From: Russula earlei | Taxonomy: Eukaryota; Basidiomycota; Agaricomycetes; Russulales; Russulaceae | Direction: 5' to 3' | Assembly: GCA_025769875.1 (NCBI GenBank) | Contig: JAGFNK010000617.1 | Coordinates: 1 to 29,889, forward strand | Length of the DNA stretch: 29,889 nucleotides | Part shown: piece after piece, positions 1 to 8,135 of the stretch | Position numbering within the stretch: the first letter of the stretch is position 1 | How the letters are laid out: every line of letters starts with the position of its first letter | Notes under the pieces: generated by a model | Database searches by the model: none | What the model was told of the DNA's origin: nothing | What the model saw: only the letters and a program-made list of their open reading frames with translations | Program-made: the position numbers and the translations under genes

Positions 1-225
1 GGACAGTCTTATCACTACGTCATTCATGCCTCTTTGGGACAACCAAATGTTTATGACCCCCAGAAATTGGTAACAGACCACAGATAGATATTTTAAGTAG
101 ACAGTATCCATGTAATACATATCAGTCATATTTTGAGCACCTAAGAACCACTATTGAGCAATGTTGCAGTACACAATGAATGCAATCAGTCCAAAAAGTC
201 ATTATCAGTCAAAACTGGGTCATTG
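1..225. other. Left flank of the gypsy insertion, no gene
   Basis: No gene is visible. Bases 20-40 match the reverse complement of 12220-12240 for 21 bases, so at least part of this flank belongs to a dispersed repeat. Bases 221-225 (CATTG) are the left copy of the target-site duplication of the retrotransposon that follows. With the element removed, this flank joins directly to 8097 onwards, the 3' side of the pogo-type transposase relic. Confidence 0.5.
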
Positions 226-846
226 TGTTACGGCGTCGCGGCCGTTAGAGCGTTAGCTCAAGGTTCAGTGGGGGCCAAGTCCCTGTGACTTGGTTCAAGG
301 GTTCAATGGGGGCCGGCTCAAGAGAGCCGGTTCAGAGGTTTAGCGTCTCAAGGCTTAGTCAGACAATGACTCAGCCCGCAGACAGAGTCGATCTTCTGGT
401 TTCACAGAAGAGGAGAGCGATGAGAGAGAGGCAGAGGAGGAAGAGGAACACAAGGGTTCCTTGAGGTGTGCTTAGGTCAAGCAGAGTATAGGCCAGCACA
501 AGCAAGTTGTGATTGAGAGAGTAGTACAGGGCAAGGGATGCGACAGGAAATGGGACAAAGCTAAGCTTGGGGCATTCCCCAGCTTCTACAGGCGCTTAAA
601 TACTGTATGTGGCGAGGCTGTACAGTACCATAAGCAGAACAATAGATAAAGGTAGACCAATAGCAAAAGTAACTCGACAATAGGTGAAACACAATAAGTG
701 AAACACAATAGATGAAACACAACAAGTGAAACACAATAGGTGAAACAATAGGGGATCACCATCAAGGGATGAAACAGTAACCACGGAGACAAGGATAACA
801 AAGAAGAACAATAATGGACGAACCGACAAAGGGGTAGTTTACAACA
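226..846 (-). repeat. 3' LTR of the gypsy element
   Basis: 621 bp, aligned almost base for base with 7484-8091. Differences include T/A at the fourth base, a two-indel block near 322, C/T near 374, single-base indels near 415 and 512, and one extra unit of a 13-bp repeat. It contains the same TATA-like box and start-site hairpin as the 5' LTR. Short ORFs in it recur in both LTRs and are not protein-like. Confidence 0.95.
683..752. repeat. 13-bp tandem repeats in LTR U3
   Basis: About four and a half copies of GTGAAACACAATA with slight variants. The 5' LTR has one unit fewer at 7941-7996, which accounts for the 13-bp LTR length difference. The repeats lie upstream of the TATA-like box in element orientation, where enhancer-type repeats are common; a regulatory role is inference. 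Confidence 0.8.
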
Positions 847-859
847 TCATGCCCCCCTC
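847..859 (-). other. Polypurine tract
   Basis: On the minus strand this reads GAGGGGGGCATGA and abuts the 3' LTR. Its position and purine content fit the plus-strand primer of LTR retrotransposons. Confidence 0.7.
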
Positions 860-876
860 ATGCTTAGTTCTCCGAA

Positions 877-3800
877 CTAATCGGTCTCAGGGCCCGACTC
901 ACGGAGTTCATCGCCCTCGACCTCTGGCCACGTGCTCTGGGGTCCCATGGCTCTAGGGCAGAAACCCCTGTAGCTCCGGTGGGTCCTCCTGAGGATGCAA
1001 TCCACTTGTCCGCTGCAATTAGTATGAGGTCTGTTACAGTCCTTGTTCCAGTGCCCCCTGGTGTTGCAGTGTTTGCAGATGTGCTGCCGTTTCTGAAGTT
1101 GGTGACGCTGTGCTTTAGTCATTCGTGCGGGGGTGAGAGGGGTGTTGGGGGTACTGGCGTCATCAGAGAACATTTGAGGGAAGTGGGAGGGTGACCCCAT
1201 GGGGGCGTCGTTTTGGGACTGGTCGACGACACGGGGAGGGAGGTACTGGAGTGGAGGGGTCAGGGAGAGAGGGGGGTGAATGGACGGTGAAGGGGAAGTG
1301 GATGGCTCCTTTGAGTCCTCAATCTTGTCGTAGCTCCCTGCCAGTGAGTAATATGGTCCAGTGTCGCGGGTGAGCCCCCCATCAGTCATCAAGTTATCGA
1401 GTTGATGGCGAACTCGGACGGAAGTGTTGTTGGCCCGAAGGCGACTGCGGATGGCGGCGACTTCTTTAGTGTGGGACTGGATTTCATGGAGTCGATCAGC
1501 GAGTTGCCCTTGAAGGACGCTTAGAGCCCCTTGGATAGAGGCGCGCTTGCCCTCCAAAACTTTCAACTTGAAAGAGCTGGTACGGAGACGGTAGACGTCG
1601 GCAAGAGCACCGGGGTCATGGAGGTTTTCGAGGGCTTGGGCAGCATCAAAATGGAAGGGGTGGTCCTCAATGAGGAGGCGGAGGTCAGAGGCAGAGACAG
1701 AGGGATGAGGGGCAGAGACAACGGGCCGGGCGATGAGCTTTTCTCCATAAGTGGGTTCTCCTCGACCCATAGTCCCTAGAAGCATGGGTTCGTCGTTATA
1801 TAAGGCGACACGTAAGTAAGGTAATAGGCGTTTTCGCCCATTAACGTGAATGTAAAAAGGGGGAACATGCGTGTAAGGTTCGTAAACAAACCACGGGGGG
1901 CCAGGGTGAGTGGGGTCTACTTCGGTCGGGGTTGGCGAGGGTGTTCCTTCTCGGATGGCGAGTGGGTTGAGGGTAGCCGCAAGGTCTTGGACCTCGGTCT
2001 CGTCTGGGACGACGAAGGTTCGTTGGTCGATGATGTGTTGAATGACTTCGGGTGAGAGGGGTTCCTGTTTGATGGTGGGGGAAGGGGTAAGGATAGGGAG
2101 AGGGGATGAGCTAGAGACGGGGGAGGACATTGGGGTGTTGTATGTAGAGGTAGCGTGTTCGTGGTGCCAGGCTGACCACTCGGAAGGAGTGGGGGTATTT
2201 ATGTAGGCTGATCGTGTGATGTGGTTCCACACTAAATCTGTAAGTACTGCTCTTCGTACGGGTAAATGAAACTCAGAGAAACGGGGGTCCGTCATAAGTA
2301 ATTGAAAACCGCGGAAGTCGCCAGGAGAAAGGATTCCGGAAAAGAGTTGTTCTCTGGCGGCTAAATTGAAAATTGTATATCCACGGTCGGGGATAGCGGG
2401 GTCGTTAACGGAATAAGAAGGGGGGTTACGTGAGTTAATTCGGGGGAGTAATGTACGTTGTTGTATCGTAAGTGTTTGGAATTGATGTTCTAAGTCGTCC
2501 AGACTTTCGTCTGAGTGATGGGATTCTGCGGGGTCAGAGTTAGTGGTGGTCATGGTACGGAGTTTGGTGGGTTGTTGCTGGAGGTGAAACATGGTGATGG
2601 CATCCTGAGCGTTTTTAAGGTTTGAGAGAGGTTCCCAGGTATCTTCTGCTGCGGAATACCCTTTCCACCGGACCCTGTATTGGAGGCGGTTTCTATGGAG
2701 ACGTTGAGCGGTAATTTTCTCGACTTCATATTCTCCCGAGATAAGGTCAGGTGGTGGCTCAGGGAAGTTTGGTCCATGTTCGGCTGTTTCTGTGACTGGA
2801 GATAAGAGGGAGGCATGAAACACGTTGTGGATGTTCCATTGGGGCGGTAATTGGAGTTGATAAACGATGTGGGAGATTCGTTTGGTAATGATAAAAGGGC
2901 CGAATCGTTTGGGGCGGAACTTATGAAACTGATGGGGAGTTTTTAAGTTAGTGCCTTCCAACCAAACCTTCTGTCCTTCTTCGAAACCCTTGAATTTGGT
3001 TTCCTTGATCCAATTATTCTGTGCCCTTTTCATTGCCTCTTGTGCAGATTCCCTCATGTCTTTTAATGCTTGGAGTCGTTCTTGGATTCCGGGGAACTTG
3101 GACTTGAGCTGGGTGCCGAGTCCTTGAGGGTTAAACCCGATGAGGAGTTCATAGGGGGTTTTTTTGGTGGTAGTAGACTTGTGGGCGTTAAAGTGGTATT
3201 GGGCTATGGGGAGCCAGTGCGCCCATTCTTCCTGTTTCTCTCCTGTGTAGATGCGCAGATACATTTCCAGGGTCTGGTTTGTTCTTTCTGATTGTCCATC
3301 AGTTTGAGGGTGGTAGGCAGTGCTTAAGTTTTGATTGATCCCGAGGATTCGGGAAACTTCTTTGAACAGGTCGGAGGTAAAGCGAGGGTCACGATCGGAA
3401 ACGATCTTGGAGGGGACCCCAGTCCAAGGGAAGGCATGTCGTAAAAACAATTTGGCCATTGCTAGGGTCCCCATGTCTTTACGACATGGTATGAATATTG
3501 CCGCTTTGGTAGAGTCGTGGTCGGTGATGGTCATGATAGTGTTACATTCTTCTGACAACGGGAGATCGACGATCCAGTCGATTGCTAAGGTTTGGAACGG
3601 TTTTTGGAACTCAGGGGGAATCGGATAAATTGGGGGACGAGTTGGATGTGTGGAAGTCTTGTTGGCTTGACAAGTGGCGCAGCCTCGGATGTAGTCCCTG
3701 ATAAAGTAAGCCATTTTTGGCCACCAGAAGGATTCTTGAATTGAATACAGGGTTCGGGCGTTTCCTGTGTGCCCGCCGAGGATACTGTCATGGTAGGTAT

Positions 3801-4329
3801 GTAGAATTTTTCGTAAGAGGGGTTCTTGATATGGCACCACCAATTTTCCATCTTTGAATAGTGCATCTTCTTCTTCTTGAAGACCGTGTTTGACCTTCCA
3901 CATGAGGAGATCTGACTTTCTTTTTCTTTGTTCGGTTAGTACTCGTTCATAAAGGTCCTCAGTGTGGAGCGTGCGAATAAAAAGTTTGTCAGGGAGTGCT
4001 GTGGTGTTCTGGTTGTCTCCCGACCCATCATTGTGGTCAGGTCGTCGTGAGAGGGCGTCCGCACGATTGGAGACTCCGGGTTTGTGGTGGATTTCGAAGT
4101 GATAATCCGCGAGTGTTGAGATGTACCCAGCAATCCTTCGGTTGATCTTGTGGGGGAGCCGGTAGTGAGCCAAGTTAGCATGGTCCGTGAAAATTTTGAT
4201 GGGGTGTTTAGTTCCAACTAATAGGTATCTCCAGTGTTGGAGTGCAAGGATCAGAGCTAGGAATTCCCTATCCCAGACTGGGTAGTTCCTTTCTGCTTCG
4301 TTGAACGCGTGTGACATATTTCCGATCAT
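877..4329 (-). CDS. Pol C-terminal part: RNase H, integrase, chromodomain, extension
   Basis: 1150 codons from ATG at 4329. Residues 1-96 are the rest of Ty3-type RNase H (E22, D49 and a DALSRR end). Integrase follows with an HHCC zinc finger (H180, H187, C217, C220) and catalytic D251, D312 and E348, the last two 35 residues apart (DD35E). A chromodomain spans about 533-582 with aromatic Y534, W555 and W565; in chromoviruses this domain binds modified histone tails and guides integration. Residues 583-1150 are an unusual Ser/Pro-rich tail with a predicted helical stretch near 918-966 and a CCHC knuckle at C1085, C1088, H1093, C1098, followed by further Cys/His. The ATG overlaps the stop of the preceding ORF (ATGA) and lies inside RNase H, so it is probably entered by a -1 shift or reflects a 1-base indel in an A-rich tract. 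Confidence 0.9.
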   Translation of the reverse strand: MIGNMSHAFNEAERNYPVWDREFLALILALQHWRYLLVGTKHPIKIFTDHANLAHYRLPHKINRRIAGYISTLADYHFEIHHKPGVSNRADALSRRPDHNDGSGDNQNTTALPDKLFIRTLHTEDLYERVLTEQRKRKSDLLMWKVKHGLQEEEDALFKDGKLVVPYQEPLLRKILHTYHDSILGGHTGNARTLYSIQESFWWPKMAYFIRDYIRGCATCQANKTSTHPTRPPIYPIPPEFQKPFQTLAIDWIVDLPLSEECNTIMTITDHDSTKAAIFIPCRKDMGTLAMAKLFLRHAFPWTGVPSKIVSDRDPRFTSDLFKEVSRILGINQNLSTAYHPQTDGQSERTNQTLEMYLRIYTGEKQEEWAHWLPIAQYHFNAHKSTTTKKTPYELLIGFNPQGLGTQLKSKFPGIQERLQALKDMRESAQEAMKRAQNNWIKETKFKGFEEGQKVWLEGTNLKTPHQFHKFRPKRFGPFIITKRISHIVYQLQLPPQWNIHNVFHASLLSPVTETAEHGPNFPEPPPDLISGEYEVEKITAQRLHRNRLQYRVRWKGYSAAEDTWEPLSNLKNAQDAITMFHLQQQPTKLRTMTTTNSDPAESHHSDESLDDLEHQFQTLTIQQRTLLPRINSRNPPSYSVNDPAIPDRGYTIFNLAAREQLFSGILSPGDFRGFQLLMTDPRFSEFHLPVRRAVLTDLVWNHITRSAYINTPTPSEWSAWHHEHATSTYNTPMSSPVSSSSPLPILTPSPTIKQEPLSPEVIQHIIDQRTFVVPDETEVQDLAATLNPLAIREGTPSPTPTEVDPTHPGPPWFVYEPYTHVPPFYIHVNGRKRLLPYLRVALYNDEPMLLGTMGRGEPTYGEKLIARPVVSAPHPSVSASDLRLLIEDHPFHFDAAQALENLHDPGALADVYRLRTSSFKLKVLEGKRASIQGALSVLQGQLADRLHEIQSHTKEVAAIRSRLRANNTSVRVRHQLDNLMTDGGLTRDTGPYYSLAGSYDKIEDSKEPSTSPSPSIHPPLSLTPPLQYLPPRVVDQSQNDAPMGSPSHFPQMFSDDASTPNTPLTPARMTKAQRHQLQKRQHICKHCNTRGHWNKDCNRPHTNCSGQVDCILRRTHRSYRGFCPRAMGPQSTWPEVEGDELRESGPETD

Positions 4330-5957
4330 TTTTCTTTTTCCTCTTTGATCTTTTGAAAGAGGACAGCTCCGGTGGCAAACTGTGAGGCATCGGTTTCTAA
4401 TTCGTATGGGAGGTCGGGGTTGGCAGTATAAAGTTCAGGGTCGTCGCAGACCGCTGCTATCAAGGTTTCTAGGGCTGTGGTTGCTTCTGGTGTCCAGAAA
4501 AAGGGGGTTCCTTTCTTGATTGTAGAAAAAATGGGGCGAGCTATTTTCGCGAAGTCTCGGATGAATGGTCGTTGATAATTGAGGGCGCCCATGATTTGTT
4601 GTACCTGTTTCAGATTGTTGGGGGGTCTTGGCCAGTTTTTGAGGCCGTCCATTTTGACTGGGTCAATTTTGAGGGTTCCTTGATTGATCCGAAAACCCAG
4701 GAAATCAATTTCGTGTCGTTCAAAGGCACATTTTGACGCCTTTAGGAAATAGGAATCTCTTTCAAGCAGGTCAAGGAATTCGTGTGTGATTTGTTGGTGA
4801 AGGAGCTCTTCTCCCGCCCCTGTGGCTATTGCTACATCGTCTAGATAGTTGCAGGTATTCTCTGGGTATTTTAAAAGCCAAGGTCGGAGGGTATGGTTCA
4901 TTGCTCGTTGGAAGGCAGCTGGGGCATTGGTAAAGCCGAAGCCCATTACCATGGGGATGAAGGTACCAAATTGAGTTTTAAAGGCGCCTTTGTGTCGGTC
5001 TTCAGGGTGGATCAGAATGTTATTGTAGCCAGCTCGGACGTCGAATTTGCTGAAGGTGGTTTTGCCCCTTAGTCGGTGTAGTTGTTCTTCCATGTTAGGT
5101 AAGGCATGGTAATCGGGAACTGTGGCGTTATTGAGTTTTCGGTAATCAACTACCATCCGTGGAGCGGTGCCATCCTTTTTTTGGACAAAGAAGACAGGGG
5201 ATACAAAGTCTGAGACGCCATCTTTGATGAAACCTTTGGCTAGGTCTTCTTGTATTTGTCTTGACAATTCTTGTTTCTCATTCTGGGGGAGTGGGTAAGT
5301 TCGGCAATCAAGGAATTTGGGGGCGTCGGGTTTTAGGGTAATTCTGAAGTCGAGTTCTCCTCGACTGGGTGGGAGTCGTTTGGCTGCTTCTTCTGAGAAA
5401 ACCTTCTGGTGTCGTAAGTATTCTGGGGGAATGGTGATCGTTCTTATTTGTGCAAGTCGAATTTTTGGTGGGTTGGCTATGGACACGGGAGTGAGAAGAA
5501 CCCCTAGGTGGTTTCTCAGACGACCAGTGCTCCAGTTGATGAGGGGGTTGATTGCTTTTAAAAAGGGGTATCCGAGGATCATTCTATCTTCTCCCAGGTT
5601 GGTAACATAGAAGGTGAGAAGCCGGGTGGTGGGCCCGTGACGTACGGTCATGTGGGCATAATGGGTTAGTGCTCCTCCTTGGTTGTTGGTGCCGTCCACA
5701 TTAATGATTGGTCTGGGGGTTCTGAGGGTTCGGAGTGGGATTTGTAGCTTTCCCACAATTCCTTGGCTGATGAAGTTCTCTGTTGCTCCGCTGTCTAGGA
5801 GCGCTTGGCCAGTCTTTCCATTTGTCGTGATCATAAAAGGTACTTTCATTGAGTTTTCCTTATGTTGGACAATGGTATCTATTTGGGCCTTAGTACCGAC
5901 TGTTGTACCTTGGCCTAGAGAAAATCCTCTTTGAGGATGAGGTCCCAAAGCTTGGCC
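4326..5957 (-). CDS. Pol N-terminal part: protease, reverse transcriptase, RNase H start
   Basis: Open frame of about 543 codons with no ATG near its beginning, overlapping the 3' end of gag by 43 bases in the -1 frame, so it is expected to be made as a Gag-Pol fusion. Counting from the TTG at 5948, the retropepsin motif DSGA is at 52-55, reverse transcriptase runs about 195-375 with D303 and the YLDD box at 368-371, and the first RNase H aspartate is D520 in ETDAS. The frame then stops with TGA at 4328-4326, and RNase H resumes in the -1 frame at 4329. No heptamer of the classical slippery form sits in the correct phase at either junction. The Gag-Pol shift has family precedent; the RNase H break may be a lesion. 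Confidence 0.9.
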   Translation of the reverse strand, partial: GQALGPHPQRGFSLGQGTTVGTKAQIDTIVQHKENSMKVPFMITTNGKTGQALLDSGATENFISQGIVGKLQIPLRTLRTPRPIINVDGTNNQGGALTHYAHMTVRHGPTTRLLTFYVTNLGEDRMILGYPFLKAINPLINWSTGRLRNHLGVLLTPVSIANPPKIRLAQIRTITIPPEYLRHQKVFSEEAAKRLPPSRGELDFRITLKPDAPKFLDCRTYPLPQNEKQELSRQIQEDLAKGFIKDGVSDFVSPVFFVQKKDGTAPRMVVDYRKLNNATVPDYHALPNMEEQLHRLRGKTTFSKFDVRAGYNNILIHPEDRHKGAFKTQFGTFIPMVMGFGFTNAPAAFQRAMNHTLRPWLLKYPENTCNYLDDVAIATGAGEELLHQQITHEFLDLLERDSYFLKASKCAFERHEIDFLGFRINQGTLKIDPVKMDGLKNWPRPPNNLKQVQQIMGALNYQRPFIRDFAKIARPIFSTIKKGTPFFWTPEATTALETLIAAVCDDPELYTANPDLPYELETDASQFATGAVLFQKIKEEKEK

Positions 5958-6997
5958 CTATCCTCCGCTGGTAAAGTTTTCATGCGGGCCACCATAGTGG
6001 AGGCTTCTTCTTCTTTTGGTGGTTCTGGGGTTGGTTCGGTAGTACGTGCCTTGGAGGTTGTGGGGTTAGTATTTTTGGGGCACTCCCGACTAAGGTGGCC
6101 TTTCTCTCGGCAACGGAAGCAACGACCTTCTTTTGCCAATTGCTTCCTTTCTTCTTCAGTGAGTTTTTTGAAGTTGGACTTGGCAGCGTCCACTTGCATC
6201 CGATCAGGGTGATGGGACCTGTGTTCCGAAGGGGGGTGTGTGGTTTTTCCTTTAAGTTTCTCTCTGATGGTGATGAAGCGGCGATGTTGTCTCCTGGCTT
6301 CCTCCTTCCATTCTTGAAGGGTGGTAGGCCAGACGTCCCTGTTTAGGATTGCGCGGTAGAGTCCGATTTTTAGGCCATTTTTGAAGCTTTCGATGGCGAT
6401 TACGTCCGTTTCTGGCCACCCTGTCTTATTTAACAGTTGTTCGAAGGTGGAAATGTAATCATCGAGGGATTCTTTCATTGTATGCTTGGCGAGAGCCGCT
6501 TGGGCATCCTCTTTCTCCGCAGTGTTAGTGAACTTGAACATAAAGTCTGTAACAAAGTCGTTCCACAATATTTCATTCATTCTGTTGATGGGGTTCTGAG
6601 CTCTGTTTACTTTTTCTCTGAGTGCGGTTGCTTGTGAATTGACCCATTCTTCAACTTTTTCTCCTTGAATATAGGAGAGAGCCAGCATTGTTCGTTTAAA
6701 AGGGGAGATCATTACTGCCTTGTCATCATTGAGGCCCCAGAATAGGTTGAATTCCATGATGAATCTTTTTGTTTTGTTCCTTTCTCCTGTGAAGGCAGTG
6801 GGCTCTTTACCGCTGAGGGACCCATTAGTGCCTTGTGGTGCGGGAGCAGCTGCTTGAGGGGGTGGAACAATGGCTGGGGGGGCCTGGACAGCAATCTGAG
6901 GGGCCTGAGCGGCCATCTGGGGAGCCTGAGCGGCTATCTGGGGAGCCTGAGCGGCTATCTGGGGGGGTTGTACAGCGACTTGGGGTTGGGCTGCCAT
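5915..6997 (-). CDS. Gag polyprotein (AUG-initiated form)
   Basis: 360 codons from the first AUG of the predicted transcript, in a good context (G at -3, G at +4). An Ala/Gln/Pro-rich N-terminus with a 7-residue repeat is followed by the retrotransposon Gag domain (about 70-230) and a zinc knuckle at C293, C296, H301, C306 (CX2CX4HX4C), which packages RNA. The same frame is open for another 171 codons upstream, to 7510, with biased and protein-like codons but no AUG, so a longer Gag from a near-cognate start is possible. Expected to form the nucleocapsid-like particle in the cytoplasm. Confidence 0.92.
   Translation of the reverse strand: MAAQPQVAVQPPQIAAQAPQIAAQAPQMAAQAPQIAVQAPPAIVPPPQAAAPAPQGTNGSLSGKEPTAFTGERNKTKRFIMEFNLFWGLNDDKAVMISPFKRTMLALSYIQGEKVEEWVNSQATALREKVNRAQNPINRMNEILWNDFVTDFMFKFTNTAEKEDAQAALAKHTMKESLDDYISTFEQLLNKTGWPETDVIAIESFKNGLKIGLYRAILNRDVWPTTLQEWKEEARRQHRRFITIREKLKGKTTHPPSEHRSHHPDRMQVDAAKSNFKKLTEEERKQLAKEGRCFRCREKGHLSRECPKNTNPTTSKARTTEPTPEPPKEEEASTMVARMKTLPAEDRAKLWDLILKEDFL
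6889..6966 (-). repeat. 21-bp tandem repeats inside gag
   Basis: Three to four copies of a 21-base unit (ATCTGGGGAGCCTGAGCGGCT on the plus strand, less its final base in some copies) encode the heptad PQIAAQA in the N-terminal Gag linker. Copies differ by a few bases. Length variation between element copies would be expected here. Confidence 0.8.
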
Positions 6998-7510
6998 ATC
7001 AGGTTCTGGGAGGTTCTGTGGGTCAATTTCTAAGGTTTCAATGGGTTCTTGGTTTTCAGGGGGGTCCTCTGGTTCTAGTGCAGGGGATTCAAAGGGTGTC
7101 TGAGTTTCAATGGTGTTTTGTTGTTCCGGGGGGTTGCCTTCTGTGGAAGAGGTTTCTGATTCTGACGGTGGTTCGTAGAGAGGGTCGTTTTCTCTCCAGT
7201 AGCCTAATCCAAGACTGTTTCTGAGGAGTTCTAGGTCTAGATGAGTGTAGAGTTGTCCTCTCCTAAGTCGTAATTCGAACCAACGGTTGTTGATGAATTC
7301 GACTGGTAGTTCTTCGTCGTTTTCAGTGGTGATGTAACAGAGGAAGGTGTGAAAGCTGTCCCAAGTGGCAGCTCCTACGACGTGTTCAGGAAGGTCTGGG
7401 GATGGTCTAGGTTGGACGCGGACCCAACGATTCGATGGTAGTTCGAGGTTGATCTCCAGAATGGAGTAAGGAAGCTTAGCTTGTGTAACGGCGTCGCGGC
7501 CGTTAGAGCG
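6998..7510 (-). other. AUG-less open extension upstream of Gag
   Basis: 171 codons in the Gag frame without a stop, bounded upstream by TAA at 7511-7513 inside the LTR. The reading looks like protein: an ordered N-terminal part with several Trp, Phe and Tyr, then an acidic Pro/Glu/Ser-rich linker into Gag. The best near-cognate start visible is CUG at 7459-7457, with A at -3 and G at +4; it would add 154 residues. Translation is not shown by sequence alone. The alternative is an ancestral AUG lost by mutation. Confidence 0.6.
7472..7482 (-). other. Primer-binding site of self-priming type
   Basis: One base after the 5' LTR end, the minus strand reads AAGCTAAGCTT. This is the exact complement of AAGCTTAGCTT at 7826-7816, the predicted 5' end of the element's own RNA. 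No match to a tRNA 3' end was recognised. In Tf1 the first 11 nt of the mRNA pair with the primer site and prime reverse transcription; the geometry here is the same. Confidence 0.65.
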
Positions 7511-8091
7511 TTAGCTCAAGGTTCAGTGGGGGCCAAGTCCCTGTGACTTGGTTCAAGGGTTCAATGGGGGCCGGCTCAAGGAGACCGGTTCAGAGGTTTA
7601 GCGTCTCAAGGCTTAGTCAGACAATGACTCAGTCCGCAGACAGAGTCGATCTTCTGGTTTCACAGAAGAGGAGGAGCGATGAGAGAGAGGCAGAGGAGGA
7701 AGAGGAACACAAGGGTTCCTTGAGGTGTGCTTAGGTCAAGCAGAGTATAGGCCAGCACAAGCAAGTTGTGATTGAGAGAGAGTACAGGGCAAGGGATGCG
7801 ACAGGAAATGGGACAAAGCTAAGCTTGGGGCATTCCCCAGCTTCTACAGGCGCTTAAATACTGTATGTGGCGAGGCTGTACAGTACCATAAGCAGAACAA
7901 TAGATAAAGGTAGACCAATAGCAAAAGTAACTCGACAATAGGTGAAACACAATAAGATGAAACACAACAAGTGAAACACAATAGGTGAAACAATAGGGGA
8001 TCACCATCAAGGGATGAAACAGTAACCACGGAGACAAGGATAACAAAGAAGAACAATAATGGACGAACCGACAAAGGGGTAGTTTACAACA
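7484..8091 (-). repeat. 5' LTR of the gypsy element
   Basis: 608 bp. Its inner end is at 7484 and its outer end at 8091, followed by the CATTG duplication at 8092-8096. It carries the promoter and the start-site hairpin. In element orientation U3 covers about 8091-7827 and R/U5 about 7826-7484. Confidence 0.95.
7816..7860 (-). promoter_or_regulatory. LTR core promoter: TATA-like box, hairpin, start region
   Basis: TATTTAAG at 7860-7853 lies 34 bases upstream of AAGCTTAGCTT (7826-7816). Between them is an inverted repeat with GGGG/CCCC arms flanked by AAGCT/AGCTT. The spacing fits transcription starting at or near 7826. The 3' LTR has the same arrangement at about 558-602. Confidence 0.65.
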
Positions 8092-8135
8092 CATTGACCC
8101 AAGTCACATCAGGGTGTGATTCCCGAATTGGGTGA

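Larger units (their letters stand above)
226..8091 (-). mobile_element. Ty3/gypsy chromovirus, near full length
   Basis: A 7866-bp LTR retrotransposon read on the minus strand. LTRs of 621 bp (226-846) and 608 bp (7484-8091) begin TGTTGTAAAC and end in ACA in element orientation, and are flanked by CATTG at 221-225 and 8092-8096. Order from 5' to 3' is LTR, priming site, Gag with CCHC knuckle, protease-RT-start of RNase H, rest of RNase H-integrase-chromodomain plus a long tail, purine tract, LTR. The chromodomain and the Ty3 domain order place it among chromoviruses. The LTRs differ by only a few substitutions and small indels, so insertion looks fairly recent. Pol is split over two frames, so this copy may not be autonomous unless two -1 shifts occur. 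Confidence 0.95.

Noticed and set aside
586..829. Overlapping 71-77 codon ORFs in the 3' LTR, repeated near 7819-8094
   Set aside because: They lie in LTR U3 over tandem repeats and have low-complexity Phe/Cys/Leu composition; no family resemblance.
877..2583. Envelope gene fused to Pol
   Set aside because: No signal peptide, membrane anchor or furin-like site is visible in the extension.
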